From Pelagibacterium halotolerans B2 (GTDB lineage Bacteria; Pseudomonadota; Alphaproteobacteria; Rhizobiales; Devosiaceae), in contig NC_016078.1 in assembly GCF_000230555.1 (NCBI RefSeq), forward strand, positions 248,001 through 312,000: 64,000 bases of DNA, written 5' to 3'. The notes under the pieces were generated by a model, which was not told the DNA's origin, searched no databases, and saw nothing but the letters and a program-made list of their open reading frames with translations. Positions 16,865-25,334 of this stretch are shown in pieces (within the stretch, counting starts at the first letter, position 1; every line of letters begins with the position of its first letter). The translations under genes and the position numbers were made by a program.

Positions 16865-17052
16865 TCTCCGTCATCCCGGACGTGATCCGGGATCCAGCAA
16901 TCGGCAGAGCTTGCGGCTCGGGCCACCATTTCTCCCCCTCCTCGCCGCACGGGGCTTGTCCCCGTACTCCATTGGCCCGGCAACCCCCGCGCTCGATCCG
17001 ATCCTCTGCCCTCTCCCTCTCCCTTGGGGAGAGGGCAGGGGTGAGGGGGCCT
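16865..17052. repeat. Palindromic repeats in the iolE-iolB junction
   Basis: The 253-bp gap between iolE and iolB contains a TCATCCCGGACGTGATCCGGGATCC hairpin (16867-16892) and a CCCTCTCCC-TTGG-GGAGAGGG stem followed by CAGGGGTGAGGGG (17018-17050). These are one copy of each of the two common palindromic classes in the window. Confidence 0.75.
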
Positions 17053-17066
17053 TTCAGAGCCTGCGA

Positions 17067-17960
17067 TTAAGCGTCCACTTCAAATCCGGCCCGCTCCAGC
17101 ACCCCGCGCAAATGCCCATATCCCATCTTGGCGTAAGTCAGCGGATGGGCCTTTTCGGGGTCCTGTTCGGCCTCGACGACCACCCAGCCCGCATAGCCCT
17201 TGAGCGCGGCAAACACCGCGTCAAAATCGATAAGCCCGTCGCCGGGCACCGTATAGACGCCGGCCAGCACCGATTTGAGAAAGCTCCAGTCCGCCGAATT
17301 GGATTTGAGCATCATATCGGCCCGCAAATCCTTTGTGTGCACATGCGCGATGCGGGAGAGATGATTGCGCGCCACCCGCGCCGGATCGCCCCCGCCCCAT
17401 GTCACATGCCCGGTGTCGAGCAACAGATGCACCGCATCGCCACTCGAGGCCATCAACCTGTCGATCTCGGCCTCGGTCTGAACGATCGTTCCCATGTGGT
17501 GGTGATAGACCAGATCGAGCCCGTAAGCCTGCTTGAGCTTGAGCGCAAACGCCGTCAGCCGCATCCCGAACCGGGGCCAGACCTCGTGCGGCAACACCGG
17601 GCGCTGCGACAGTGGCGTCTCCATCTGCCCATGGATGGCATTCGATGTCTCGCACACGATCATCACCTTGCACCCCATTTCGGCCAGGAGTGTCGCATGG
17701 GCCGCCGCCGCCTCGATTTCCGCATTCTCGTCGCGAACCAAAAGCTCGGTCGAATACCACCCCGAAACCAGAGAATGCCCATGCGCATCGAGCACGGGCC
17801 GCAGCGCTTCGGCACCGCGCGGAAACTTGTTGCCCAGTTCCATCCCGACAAACCCGGCCTCTTTGGCCTCCGCCAGACACACCTCCAGCGGCGTCTCCCC
17901 GCCAATCTCGATCATGTCGTCATTGGACCACCCGATAGGGTTCGCACCGATCCGGATCAT
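17067..17960 (-). CDS. iolE: Myo-inosose-2 dehydratase
   Basis: A 297-residue IolE protein (TIM-barrel, AP-endonuclease-like fold), which dehydrates 2-keto-myo-inositol to 3D-(3,5/4)-trihydroxycyclohexane-1,2-dione. Signatures include RIGANPIGWSNDDM at the N-terminus, GMELGNKFPRG, LVYHHHMGTIVQTEAEIDRL, LLLDTGHVTWGGGD and VVVEAEQDPEKAHPL; the Glu, Asp and His residues in these segments form the metal site in the family. It is the third gene of the iolCDEB operon. Repeat DNA separates it from both neighbours. Confidence 0.94.
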   Translation of the reverse strand: MIRIGANPIGWSNDDMIEIGGETPLEVCLAEAKEAGFVGMELGNKFPRGAEALRPVLDAHGHSLVSGWYSTELLVRDENAEIEAAAAHATLLAEMGCKVMIVCETSNAIHGQMETPLSQRPVLPHEVWPRFGMRLTAFALKLKQAYGLDLVYHHHMGTIVQTEAEIDRLMASSGDAVHLLLDTGHVTWGGGDPARVARNHLSRIAHVHTKDLRADMMLKSNSADWSFLKSVLAGVYTVPGDGLIDFDAVFAALKGYAGWVVVEAEQDPEKAHPLTYAKMGYGHLRGVLERAGFEVDA

Positions 17961-18003
17961 TTTTGCTCCTGCATCTCGCTCTGCTCGGTCCCAGCCTCCG
18001 AGT

Positions 18004-18048
18004 AACCCCCTCTCCCCTCGCGAGGGGAGAGGGCTGGGGTGAGGGGTG
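18004..18048. repeat. Palindromic repeat in the iolD-iolE junction
   Basis: CCCCTCTCCCCTCGCGAGGG then GAGAGGGCTGGGGTGAGGGG, the same class as at 7605, 17018, 20150 and 60.7-60.9 kb. A second fragment of this class begins around 18118. Confidence 0.75.
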
Positions 18049-18148
18049 CTCAGCGTTCACCGAGCCCAGCACCCTCGTGTTTCACTTGCAACCGCTTCGA
18101 AAAGCGCCATCTCCACTTCTCCCTTTGGGGAGACTTTGAGCAGTCTCG

Positions 18149-18173
18149 CCAATCGTGCCACTGGCACGATTGG
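18149..18173. repeat. 25-bp near-perfect palindrome between iolD and iolE
   Basis: CCAATCGTGCCA-C-TGGCACGATTGG: twelve perfectly paired bases with a single-base centre. It lies about 75 bp past the iolD stop, inside the predicted iolCDEB transcript. No T-run follows on either strand, so it is not a standard terminator; a processing or pausing hairpin or a DNA-level repeat is possible. Confidence 0.8.
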
Positions 18174-18248
18174 AGGCGCGAAGGCCATGAGAGCTACGCT
18201 CGAATGGCAATGGCGCGATTGCGCCGGGCGAGGGGGCTTTTCTCCACT

Positions 18249-20093
18249 TCACCCGATCCGCTGCCCCTTGATCCGCTCCGCATACTCCGCCCGCTTCGCG
18301 CGCACATCCGCCCGCTCGCTGACTTCCGGCACCGCAACGTCCCACCAATGCCCACCGGCTTCCGTTGTCACCAGCGGGTCGGTATCGATCACCACCACAT
18401 TGACCCCACCGCGCGCCCGCGCTTGGGCGAGCGCCGCTTCCAGCTCGGCAATCCCGGCAACTTTTTGTGCATGCGCGCCCATGGCTCTTGCATGCCCCGC
18501 AAAGTCGATATCGGGCATTGCCTCCCGGCGCACGTCCTCGAACAGATTGTTGAAATTCTCGCCTCCGGTCGCCATCTGCAGCCGGTTGATGCAGCCGAAC
18601 CCGCGATTGTCGAGCAGCACCACCGTCAGCCGCAGCCCCATCATCACGGCTGTCGAAAGCTCGGAATTTCCCATCATGTAACTGCCATCGCCCACCATGA
18701 CGACCACCTCATCCGCCGGTCGCGCCAGCTTGACCCCCACCCCTCCGGCGATCTCGTAGCCCATTGTCGAAAACCCGTATTCGAGGTGATAGCGCCCCGG
18801 GCTTTCCGCCTTCCACAGCTTATGCAACTCCCCGGGCAAACCGCCCGCAGCGCAAACGACAATCGCCTCGCCCATCGTTCTTTGGGTCGCCCCGATCACC
18901 TGCGCATCCGAGGGCAGGGGGGCATTGGTTGCCGCCGTCGCGGCATCGGCTTCGCCCAGCCATTCAAGCTTGCGCTCGTCCGCCTCACCCCGCCAGCCTT
19001 CCGGCGCCCGCCAGTCGCCCAGCCCCTCGCTGAGCGCCGCGAGCCCCACGCGCGCGTCGGCCAGAAGCGGCATCGCCCCATGCTTGCCCGCATCGACGGC
19101 GGCCACATTGAGCGCCACAAATTTGGCATCGGGGTTCTTGAACAGCGCCCATGATCCGGTGGTGAAATCGGCCAGCCGCGTCCCCACGGCCAAAACCACA
19201 TCGGCCTGTTCCGCCAGCCCGTTGGCCGCGCTCGTCCCCGTCACGCCAACCGATCCCATGTTGAGTTTGTGCGAATGGGGCAGGGCCGATTTGCCCGCCT
19301 GGGTCTCCATCACCGGAATATCGTGCGCCTCGGCAAACCGCGCCAGAACGTCGCCGGCCCCCGAATAGAGCACCCCGCCCCCGGCGATCAGTACCGGCTT
19401 TTGCGCGCCTTCGATGGCCGCAACCGCCCGCGCCAACTCGTTGGCATCGGGCCGCACCCGGCGTTGGACATGCACGGTTTCGGCAAAAAATGAGACCGGA
19501 TAATCAAAGGCCTCCGCTTGCGTATCCTGACACAGCGCCAGCGTCACCGGCCCGCACTCGGCCGGATCGGTCAGAACCTGCAGGGCCCGCCGCAGCGCCG
19601 GCATGATCTGCTCGGGCCGCGTAATGCGGTCGAAATAGCGCGACACGGGTCTGAAACAATCATTGGCCGAAACCGTCCCGTCGGCAAAATCCTCGACCTG
19701 CTGCAGCACCGGGTCGGGCCGGCGACTGGCAAACACGTCGCCGGGCAGAAACAGGACCGGCAACCGGTTCACATGCGCCAGCGCGGCGGCGGTTATCATA
19801 TTGGTCGCCCCCGGCCCGATCGAGCTTGTGCACGCCATCATCCGCCGCCGGAAACTGGCCTTGGCAAACGCGATCGCCGCATGGGCCATGCCCTGCTCGT
19901 TATGGGCGCGATAGGTCGGCAAGCTCTCGCGCACGCCATAGAGCGCCTCGCCCATGCCCGCGACATTGCCATGCCCGAAAATAGCCCACACCCCGCCAAA
20001 CAGCGGCACCCGCTCGCCCTCGATCTCGGTCATCTGCGCCGCCAGAAACCGCGCGACGGCCTGCGCCATGGTCAGCCTGATGGTGTCGGTCAT
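18249..20093 (-). CDS. iolD: 3D-(3,5/4)-trihydroxycyclohexane-1,2-dione acylhydrolase
   Basis: A 614-residue ThDP-dependent IolD, which opens the inositol-derived ring to 5-deoxy-glucuronate. It has the three domains of the acetolactate-synthase superfamily. The cofactor-activating Glu is E66 in YRAHNEQGMAHAA, and the ThDP/Mg motif GDGSYMMGNSELSTAVMMG starts near residue 466 and runs to LLDNRGFGCINRLQ. IGPGATNMITAAALAH is also characteristic. It is the second gene of iolCDEB, downstream of iolC. Length is as expected. Confidence 0.95.
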   Translation of the reverse strand: MTDTIRLTMAQAVARFLAAQMTEIEGERVPLFGGVWAIFGHGNVAGMGEALYGVRESLPTYRAHNEQGMAHAAIAFAKASFRRRMMACTSSIGPGATNMITAAALAHVNRLPVLFLPGDVFASRRPDPVLQQVEDFADGTVSANDCFRPVSRYFDRITRPEQIMPALRRALQVLTDPAECGPVTLALCQDTQAEAFDYPVSFFAETVHVQRRVRPDANELARAVAAIEGAQKPVLIAGGGVLYSGAGDVLARFAEAHDIPVMETQAGKSALPHSHKLNMGSVGVTGTSAANGLAEQADVVLAVGTRLADFTTGSWALFKNPDAKFVALNVAAVDAGKHGAMPLLADARVGLAALSEGLGDWRAPEGWRGEADERKLEWLGEADAATAATNAPLPSDAQVIGATQRTMGEAIVVCAAGGLPGELHKLWKAESPGRYHLEYGFSTMGYEIAGGVGVKLARPADEVVVMVGDGSYMMGNSELSTAVMMGLRLTVVLLDNRGFGCINRLQMATGGENFNNLFEDVRREAMPDIDFAGHARAMGAHAQKVAGIAELEAALAQARARGGVNVVVIDTDPLVTTEAGGHWWDVAVPEVSERADVRAKRAEYAERIKGQRIG

Positions 20094-20119
20094 TGGATGG
20101 TCCCTATTTCTTCCCGGTC

Positions 20120-20240
20120 GTGTCGCCGCCCCTCACCGGCCCGCCGGCCACCCTCTCCCCAAAGGGGCGAGGGTTCATCTGGCCCTGAAAGCCCCGGCCG
20201 ACTCCCTCTCCCCTCGGGGGAGAGGGCTGGGGTGAGGGGC
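20120..20240. repeat. Palindromic repeats in the iolC-iolD junction
   Basis: Two opposed members of the CCCTCTCCCC/GGGGAGAGGG class: CACCCTCTCCCCAAAGGGGC around 20150 and CTCTCCCCTCGGGGGAGAGG around 20207, the latter followed by GCTGGGGTGAGGGGC. They occupy most of the 213-bp gap between iolC and iolD. Confidence 0.75.
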
Positions 20241-20306
20241 GCTGAGGCAGTAGTGGGTGCGACCCCGCCGATAGCCTCACTCCTTCGACTAAAATCGTGA
20301 GCGCCC

Positions 20307-22220
20307 TTACACACCCCGCGCCTCCCACGCATCCACCAGCGCCCCGAACCGCGCCGCCATATCGGCAACCGCCGCGCTGTCGTCCATTTCCCCAGCCAAC
20401 CATTTTTCCGCGGCACTGGCAAAGATCGTCCGCCCCACGGCAAACCCTTTGACACTTGCCGATCCCGCCGTCGCCCTGAACGCGGCCTCCAGTTCTTCGG
20501 CCGGCGCATCCAGCCCCAAAAGCACCACCCCGCGGCACCAGGGATCGTTGGCGGCAATCGTTTTGTCGATCAGCGCCCAGGCGCCCGCATCGGCCTGCGG
20601 TTCGAGTTTCCACCAGTCGGGCTTGATCCCCGCCGAATAGAGCTCGGTCAGAACCCGCGGCACGGTATCGGCCGCGACCGCCCCGTTCCTGCCCGTTATG
20701 ATTTCGATAAGCACCTCGCGCCCCACGCGACGCGCCGCGTCATAGAGCGTACCGAGCTTTTCGATCTGGTCGAGCCGCATATCGTCGGGGTCGTCGGGAT
20801 GGAAAAACGCCAGGCATTTGATGGTATGATCGACCGGCCATTCGACAAGCCGGCTCCCCATGTCCTGGGAAAACTCGAATTTGAGCGGCCGCGATCCGGG
20901 CAGCTCCACCGGCCGCCCGATCCAGAAGCCGGGCAGTTTCGCCGCCGCGAACAGCGCCGCGCGCCCGTATTTTTCATCGAGCAGCATCCCGAACCCGTCG
21001 CGCCCATCGGCGATTTTGGCCGCCGCCTCGACGGCCAAGAGCTTGAACGCGCCAATCCTGTCCCGGTCCGCGCCGGCCTTTTCCGCCATGTCCTCGAACT
21101 GGCTGCGATGGTCGATGGCCAGCGCCTTAAGGCTCGGATACTCCCGCCGCCGCCCGGTCGTTGCCCAGTGAATGTGGTTGAGCGCGGCGTCCCGGCGCAG
21201 CGCGGTGTGCGCGCTGCCATGCTCGAGGAAATGGCTCAATTCCGCAAAACTCGGAATTTCCGGCGAGCACAACAGCCGCGATACGGCAAACGCCCCGCAG
21301 GCATTGGCCCATGTCGCGCAGGTCTCCAGCGCCTCGCCGGTAAGCCATCCGCGCAAAAACCCGCTCAAAAAGGCGTCGCCGGCCCCCAGCGTGTTATAGA
21401 CCTCTATGGGGAACCCCTTTCCCACGATCCCGTCCTCGATATTTTCGGGGATCGCCCCGTCATAGACGATGCAGCCCATCGGGCCGCGCTTCAGGACGAT
21501 CACGGCGGAGGAAACCTGTCTGATCGCCCTGAGCGCGGCATCCAGATCGGTCTCGCCTGAGCCGATCAGGATCTCTTCCTCTGTGCCCACGATAAGGTCG
21601 CAATGGGGGAGCACCGATTTCAGCCGTTCGGAAACCGTATGGGATCGGATATAGCGCTCTTCGCCCGCGCCATGCCCGGCCAGCCCCCACAGATTGGGCC
21701 GGAAATCGATGTCGAAGATCACCTTGGCGCCATAGCCCTTGGCGAATGTCATGGCGATCTTTTGCGCCGCCGAGGTATGGGGCCGCGAAAAATGTGTCCC
21801 CGTCACCAGCACCGATCGGGTCCGCGCTATGAAGTCCTCGGAAATATCGCCCTCGGTCAGCGCCATGTCGGCGCAATCCTCGCGGTAAAAGATCAGCGGA
21901 AAGCGCTTGTCGTCCTCGACGCCCAAAATCGCCAGCGCCGTCAGCCGCTCCGTGTCGGTGATGATCCCTTCGGTCGAAGCGCCCTCGCGCGCCATCTGTT
22001 CGGCGATGAACCGCCCGAAGGCTTCATCGCCCACCCGCCCCAGCCATGCCGATTTCAGCCCCAGCCGCGCCGCGCCGATGGCGATGTTGGCCGGGCACCC
22101 GCCCACCGATTTGGCAAAGCTCGCAACGTCCTCGAGCCGGGCGCCGATCTGCTGGCCGTAAAGGTCGACCGAAGCGCGCCCGATGGTGATGACGTCGAGC
22201 GTCTTCTCCCGCTCTTCCAT
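20307..22220 (-). CDS. iolC: Fused 5-dehydro-2-deoxygluconokinase / DUF2090 aldolase-like protein
   Basis: A 637-residue two-domain enzyme. Residues 1-330 are a PfkB-type kinase (VITIGRASVDLYGQQIG start; VGGCPANIAIGAARLG; catalytic NTLGAGDAFLSGFLRGW near residue 280). Residues about 345-637 are DUF2090 (HRSQFEDMAEKAGADRDRIG, KCLAFFHPDDPDDMRLDQIE, TELYSAGIKPDWWKLEPQ), which in this fusion is annotated as the 5-dehydro-2-deoxyphosphogluconate aldolase. The protein would phosphorylate 2-deoxy-5-ketogluconate and cleave it to malonate semialdehyde and dihydroxyacetone phosphate, explaining why no separate iolJ is seen. It is the first gene of iolCDEB and is divergent from iolG. The fusion is typical of rhizobial iolC. 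Confidence 0.93.
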   Translation of the reverse strand: MEEREKTLDVITIGRASVDLYGQQIGARLEDVASFAKSVGGCPANIAIGAARLGLKSAWLGRVGDEAFGRFIAEQMAREGASTEGIITDTERLTALAILGVEDDKRFPLIFYREDCADMALTEGDISEDFIARTRSVLVTGTHFSRPHTSAAQKIAMTFAKGYGAKVIFDIDFRPNLWGLAGHGAGEERYIRSHTVSERLKSVLPHCDLIVGTEEEILIGSGETDLDAALRAIRQVSSAVIVLKRGPMGCIVYDGAIPENIEDGIVGKGFPIEVYNTLGAGDAFLSGFLRGWLTGEALETCATWANACGAFAVSRLLCSPEIPSFAELSHFLEHGSAHTALRRDAALNHIHWATTGRRREYPSLKALAIDHRSQFEDMAEKAGADRDRIGAFKLLAVEAAAKIADGRDGFGMLLDEKYGRAALFAAAKLPGFWIGRPVELPGSRPLKFEFSQDMGSRLVEWPVDHTIKCLAFFHPDDPDDMRLDQIEKLGTLYDAARRVGREVLIEIITGRNGAVAADTVPRVLTELYSAGIKPDWWKLEPQADAGAWALIDKTIAANDPWCRGVVLLGLDAPAEELEAAFRATAGSASVKGFAVGRTIFASAAEKWLAGEMDDSAAVADMAARFGALVDAWEARGV

Positions 22221-22308
22221 GGCGCTGGCCTCCCGTAATCCGGACGATTAGTCGTCGCCTTTCCAGATGGCATCAATTGAAACATCAATTCCGAAAATCT
22301 GTCAATTC

Positions 22309-22322
22309 GGAATATATGTTCC
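22309..22322. promoter_or_regulatory. Candidate IolR operator in the iolC/iolG divergent promoter region
   Basis: GGAATATATGTTCC matches the GGAA-N6-TTCC palindrome reported for the RpiR-family regulator IolR in Sinorhizobium. A minus-strand TTGACA (22300-22305) lies next to it, so binding could block iolC transcription. The same format recurs at 28057-28070. Binding is inferred. Confidence 0.7.
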
Positions 22323-22465
22323 ATTTTGGCGATTGCATTCCACCGGAAGGTGAAGCAAAAAGGCAATTGTGCCAATGTTGCGCAATAACGCGGTCAACAT
22401 CGCTCAAGTCCATAGCTTTTACAGCCAATGTTGCGCGTGTTGGCTGCGCATTTCGGGAGGATTTC

Positions 22466-23458
22466 ATGCTGCGTTTCGGAATTCTGGGGGCCGGCCGCAT
22501 CGGCAATGTCCACGCCCGCGCCATCGCGTCCTCGGGCCGCGCCCGGGTCGGATATATCGCTGACGCCATGCCCGATGCCGCTCAAAAACTGGCCGCAGTC
22601 GTTGGCGCAAAGACCGGCTCGGTCGAGGAGATTATCGCTGCTTCGGACGTCGATGCCATCCTTATCGCCACGCCCACTGATACCCATGCGGACCTCATCG
22701 AACAGGCCGCCCGCGCCGGCAAGGCCATCCTTTGCGAAAAGCCGGTTTCCCTCTCGGTCGAGCGGATAAGGGCCTGTCTGCAAGTCGTTGAAAAAGCGGG
22801 CGTTCCCTTGATGATCGGCTTTCACCGGCGCTACGATCCCAACTTCGCTGCCCTCGAAAAACGCCTGCGTTCCGGCGAAATCGGCGAACCCGAAATCATC
22901 ACCATCACCTGCCGCGATCCTTCAGCGCCTCCCGTCTCCTATATCGAGCGCTCGGGCGGTCTCTACCGCGACATGATGATCCACGATTTCGACATGGCCC
23001 GTTTTCTGCTGGGTGACGAGGAGCCCGTCACCGTCCATGCCCTTGGTGGCGTTCTCACCGATCCGGAAATCGGTAAGGCCGGCGATATCGACACCGCCAG
23101 CGTCCAGATGCAGACCGCTTCGGGCAGGATCGTCGTCATCACCAATTCCCGCCGTGCCACCTATGGCCACGATCAGCGCATCGAAGTCCATGGTTCAAAA
23201 GGGCTTTTGCGCGCCGCCAATATCCACGACACCACCGTCGAGATGGCCAATCAGGTCGGCTGGACGCAGGACAAGATCCCGTTTTCCTTCGTCGAACGCT
23301 ATCAGGCTGCCTACACCGCCGAAATCGAAAAATTCCTCGATTTTCTCGAAAAAGGCGAAGCCCCGCGCGCCTCGGGCCATGACGGGCTGATGGCCCAGAA
23401 ACTGGCCGAAGCGGCCAGCGAAAGCCTCAAGACCGGGCAGGTGGTTGCGGTCAAATAA
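22466..23458 (+). CDS. iolG: Inositol 2-dehydrogenase
   Basis: A 330-residue Gfo/Idh/MocA oxidoreductase, the NAD-dependent enzyme oxidising myo-inositol to 2-keto-myo-inositol. The Rossmann motif is LRFGILGAGRIGNVHARAI at the N-terminus; the catalytic lysine is in ILCEKPVSLSVE (about residue 94); the substrate-site segment is RDMMIHDFDMARFLLG (about residues 168-183). The start at 22466 follows a GGGAGGATTTC ribosome-binding site; the frame continues upstream to 22277 without family similarity. It is divergent from iolC and shares the region with the IolR-like palindrome. The context of iolCDEB makes the assignment firm. Confidence 0.93.
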   Translation: MLRFGILGAGRIGNVHARAIASSGRARVGYIADAMPDAAQKLAAVVGAKTGSVEEIIAASDVDAILIATPTDTHADLIEQAARAGKAILCEKPVSLSVERIRACLQVVEKAGVPLMIGFHRRYDPNFAALEKRLRSGEIGEPEIITITCRDPSAPPVSYIERSGGLYRDMMIHDFDMARFLLGDEEPVTVHALGGVLTDPEIGKAGDIDTASVQMQTASGRIVVITNSRRATYGHDQRIEVHGSKGLLRAANIHDTTVEMANQVGWTQDKIPFSFVERYQAAYTAEIEKFLDFLEKGEAPRASGHDGLMAQKLAEAASESLKTGQVVAVK

Positions 23459-23461
23459 AAA

Positions 23462-23482
23462 GGGCGGCCCGTCGGGCCGCCC
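23462..23482 (-). terminator. Intrinsic terminator between iolG and the SH3 protein gene
   Basis: GGGCGGCC-CGTCG-GGCCGCCC with an 8-bp GC stem. On the minus strand it is followed by TTTTTATTT, so it terminates the SH3/DUF1236 gene and may also act weakly on iolG. Confidence 0.8.
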
Positions 23483-23503
23483 CACTGTCTTGGTCTTCAG
23501 CGA

Positions 23504-24166
23504 TCAGCGGAAGATATGGACGATTTCCCGGTTGGCCGGGTCGACCAGAACCGGCTGGCCGTTGATATAGACATATTCATAGTCGTAATCGGGGATTGGC
23601 TGAACCGTCACGGTGTCGGGCACCTGGGCGCCGACCACCACTTCGCCTTCAAGATAGACCGGCTCCATGGGGTTGGAGGTCACATAGGTGCGGGCGCTTT
23701 CCGGGGGATCGACGACCACACCGGTCGTTGCGCCGAGCCCCGCGCCGATCGCGGCGCCGACAGGTCCGCCGATCAGGGCGCCGGCAATCGCGCCGCCGGC
23801 CGCGCCGGTCACTGTCGAATTGGCGGTTGTGGAGGGTTCGGCAACGCCGACAAGTTCGGGCGGGCGTTCGGTCAGAACGATCACTTCACCCTGGGCCTCG
23901 GCCTCGACCGTCAGATAGTCGGAATAGGCATAACCCATGGTGCCGCCATAATCGATTTCGCACCACATCGAATCCGCGACGCAACCGGTCACCGTTGCGC
24001 TGTCGCCCGAAGCGATGACGCCCACGGTCTCGAACTGCGGGCCCGGGCCCGAGCGGATGTTAAGGTCGGTGGTGGCCGTGGCGGTGGCTGTCTGGGCCAG
24101 CGCCGTACCGGTCATCAGAAGTCCGGCGGTTGTCGCCAGTATGGTTTTTGCAAGAGCGGTTTTCAT
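23504..24166 (-). CDS. Secreted SH3-domain / DUF1236 protein
   Basis: A 220-residue exported protein. A signal peptide (MKTALAKTILATTAGLLMTG, cleaved after ALAQ) is followed by a bacterial SH3 domain at about 28-85 (LNIRSGPGPQFETVGVIASG, ending in MGYAYSDYLTV), a glycine-zipper-like membrane-interacting stretch at about 115-145 (GGAIAGALIGGPVGAAIGAG) and a C-terminal DUF1236 region (YVYINGQPVLVDPANREIVH). SH3b domains often bind peptidoglycan, so an envelope role is likely. The start at 24166 was chosen because the signal peptide begins there; the frame runs on to 24322 with no signal. Confidence 0.82.
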   Translation of the reverse strand: MKTALAKTILATTAGLLMTGTALAQTATATATTDLNIRSGPGPQFETVGVIASGDSATVTGCVADSMWCEIDYGGTMGYAYSDYLTVEAEAQGEVIVLTERPPELVGVAEPSTTANSTVTGAAGGAIAGALIGGPVGAAIGAGLGATTGVVVDPPESARTYVTSNPMEPVYLEGEVVVGAQVPDTVTVQPIPDYDYEYVYINGQPVLVDPANREIVHIFR

Positions 24167-24371
24167 TGTTCTACTCCGTTGATAGGACAGACAAACCCTC
24201 CCTCGACCCGGCGCAACCGCCCGATCTCGGCATTGGCTTGTGCTGCTTGTTTTTCCCCGCGCGGTGATCGAACGTTGCCGGCGCGTGTTCGTTCCGGGTG
24301 GCGCGCCCGCTATGAGGAACAATCAAGTTTGTCTGTGTCAGGGGTGCAACAGGCCCGGCCTGGCGATGAGC

Positions 24372-24749
24372 CTATGGCGTGCCTGTCCGGACTTCGAATG
24401 TCGCGCCCGAAGCGATCCGCTCCGCCATGGCTTCGACCTCCGCCTCCGAGAAATCGCCTGTGATCCGCAGGGACCCCTCGAGAATTGGTGACTGCACGCG
24501 AGGCGATGTCAGGATTTTTCCATCCAGCACGACATCGAGAACCTCCGATAGGTGCCGCACGGTCAGGTCGCCGAAGGTCTTGGCCGACCCGGCCTCGAGC
24601 CGAATGTCGAGCACCGGCCTGCCGGTCTGCCCGTCGACCGCCATTGCGGCCTCCTCGATGTCCAGTACTAGCGTTTCGGCAGCCGATGCCGTGGCAAAAC
24701 CCATGCTCGCCCAAAGACCGAGAACGAGGGAAAAAACAATCTTGCGCAT
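24372..24749 (-). CDS. Small secreted protein with a SecD P1-head-like domain
   Basis: A 125-residue protein with a signal peptide (MRKIVFSLVLGLWASMGFAT, cleaved near ASAAE). The rest, VLDIEEAAMAVDGQTGRPV through LDVVLDGKIL, SPILEGSLRITGDFSEAEVE and AMAERIASGATF, resembles the periplasmic P1 head subdomain of SecD. Full-length SecD has six membrane helices; here the domain stands alone. Such stand-alone copies occur in alphaproteobacteria, but the function is unknown. The start at 24749 is set by the signal peptide; the frame is open further upstream through the methyltransferase gene region. Confidence 0.75.
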   Translation of the reverse strand: MRKIVFSLVLGLWASMGFATASAAETLVLDIEEAAMAVDGQTGRPVLDIRLEAGSAKTFGDLTVRHLSEVLDVVLDGKILTSPRVQSPILEGSLRITGDFSEAEVEAMAERIASGATFEVRTGTP

Positions 24750-24799
24750 GACAATTTTGCCTCCTTCCGTCCCAGCGATACGGCATGCGCCGGCCCCAC

Positions 24800-25225
24800 T
24801 CAATCCCTTTGAACCCATTGGGCGGCTTTGCCATCGATATAGAGCTGGCCATTGGCCCCCAGGGCCCGCGCAATCGCCGCGCGCGCCTTCTCGCCCGCCT
24901 GCGGGTGCCGGCCATCCAGCGCCCCGACGCGCACGGCCACGACAAGATCGAAAGGCGCTTCCTCGGTCCTCAGCGTAAAATCCTCGATCGCGCTTTGCCG
25001 GAAGTCGAGAACGTCCGAAGCCATTTCCGGCGCCGATCCGGCCCGCGCCAATGCGATTGCCTTGGCCGAGCGGTCGATGCCCACCACCTTGCCCGCCCCG
25101 ATACGTCTTGCCATTTCCCGCGCCATCGCGCCCGGCCCGCAGCCGATTTCCAGAACCCGCATGCCCTGCCTGAGCGGCAATGCGTCCACAATCGCCAGCA
25201 GTCGTGCTGAAATGTCCTGTGCCAT
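24800..25225 (-). CDS. Class I SAM-dependent methyltransferase
   Basis: A 141-residue protein with the SAM-binding motif I VLEIGCGPGAMAREMARRIG at about residues 25-44, an acidic ribose-binding Asp at the end of strand 2 (VVGIDRSAKAIALARAG) and a motif-IV-like PFDLVVAVRVGALDG. It is short for the family, with little room for a substrate domain, so the target is unknown. The gene is divergent from the Rrf2-type regulator, which may control it. Confidence 0.82.
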   Translation of the reverse strand: MAQDISARLLAIVDALPLRQGMRVLEIGCGPGAMAREMARRIGAGKVVGIDRSAKAIALARAGSAPEMASDVLDFRQSAIEDFTLRTEEAPFDLVVAVRVGALDGRHPQAGEKARAAIARALGANGQLYIDGKAAQWVQRD

Positions 25226-25334
25226 GCCCGCCTCCCAATGGTGCCACGATGGTGCCTTGCGCAACTGCGCACAAGGGGTGCCAATTGACGCGGCAAGGGC
25301 CGTCGCGCTAGGTCTGTGCCGAGAGGTAAAGCCC

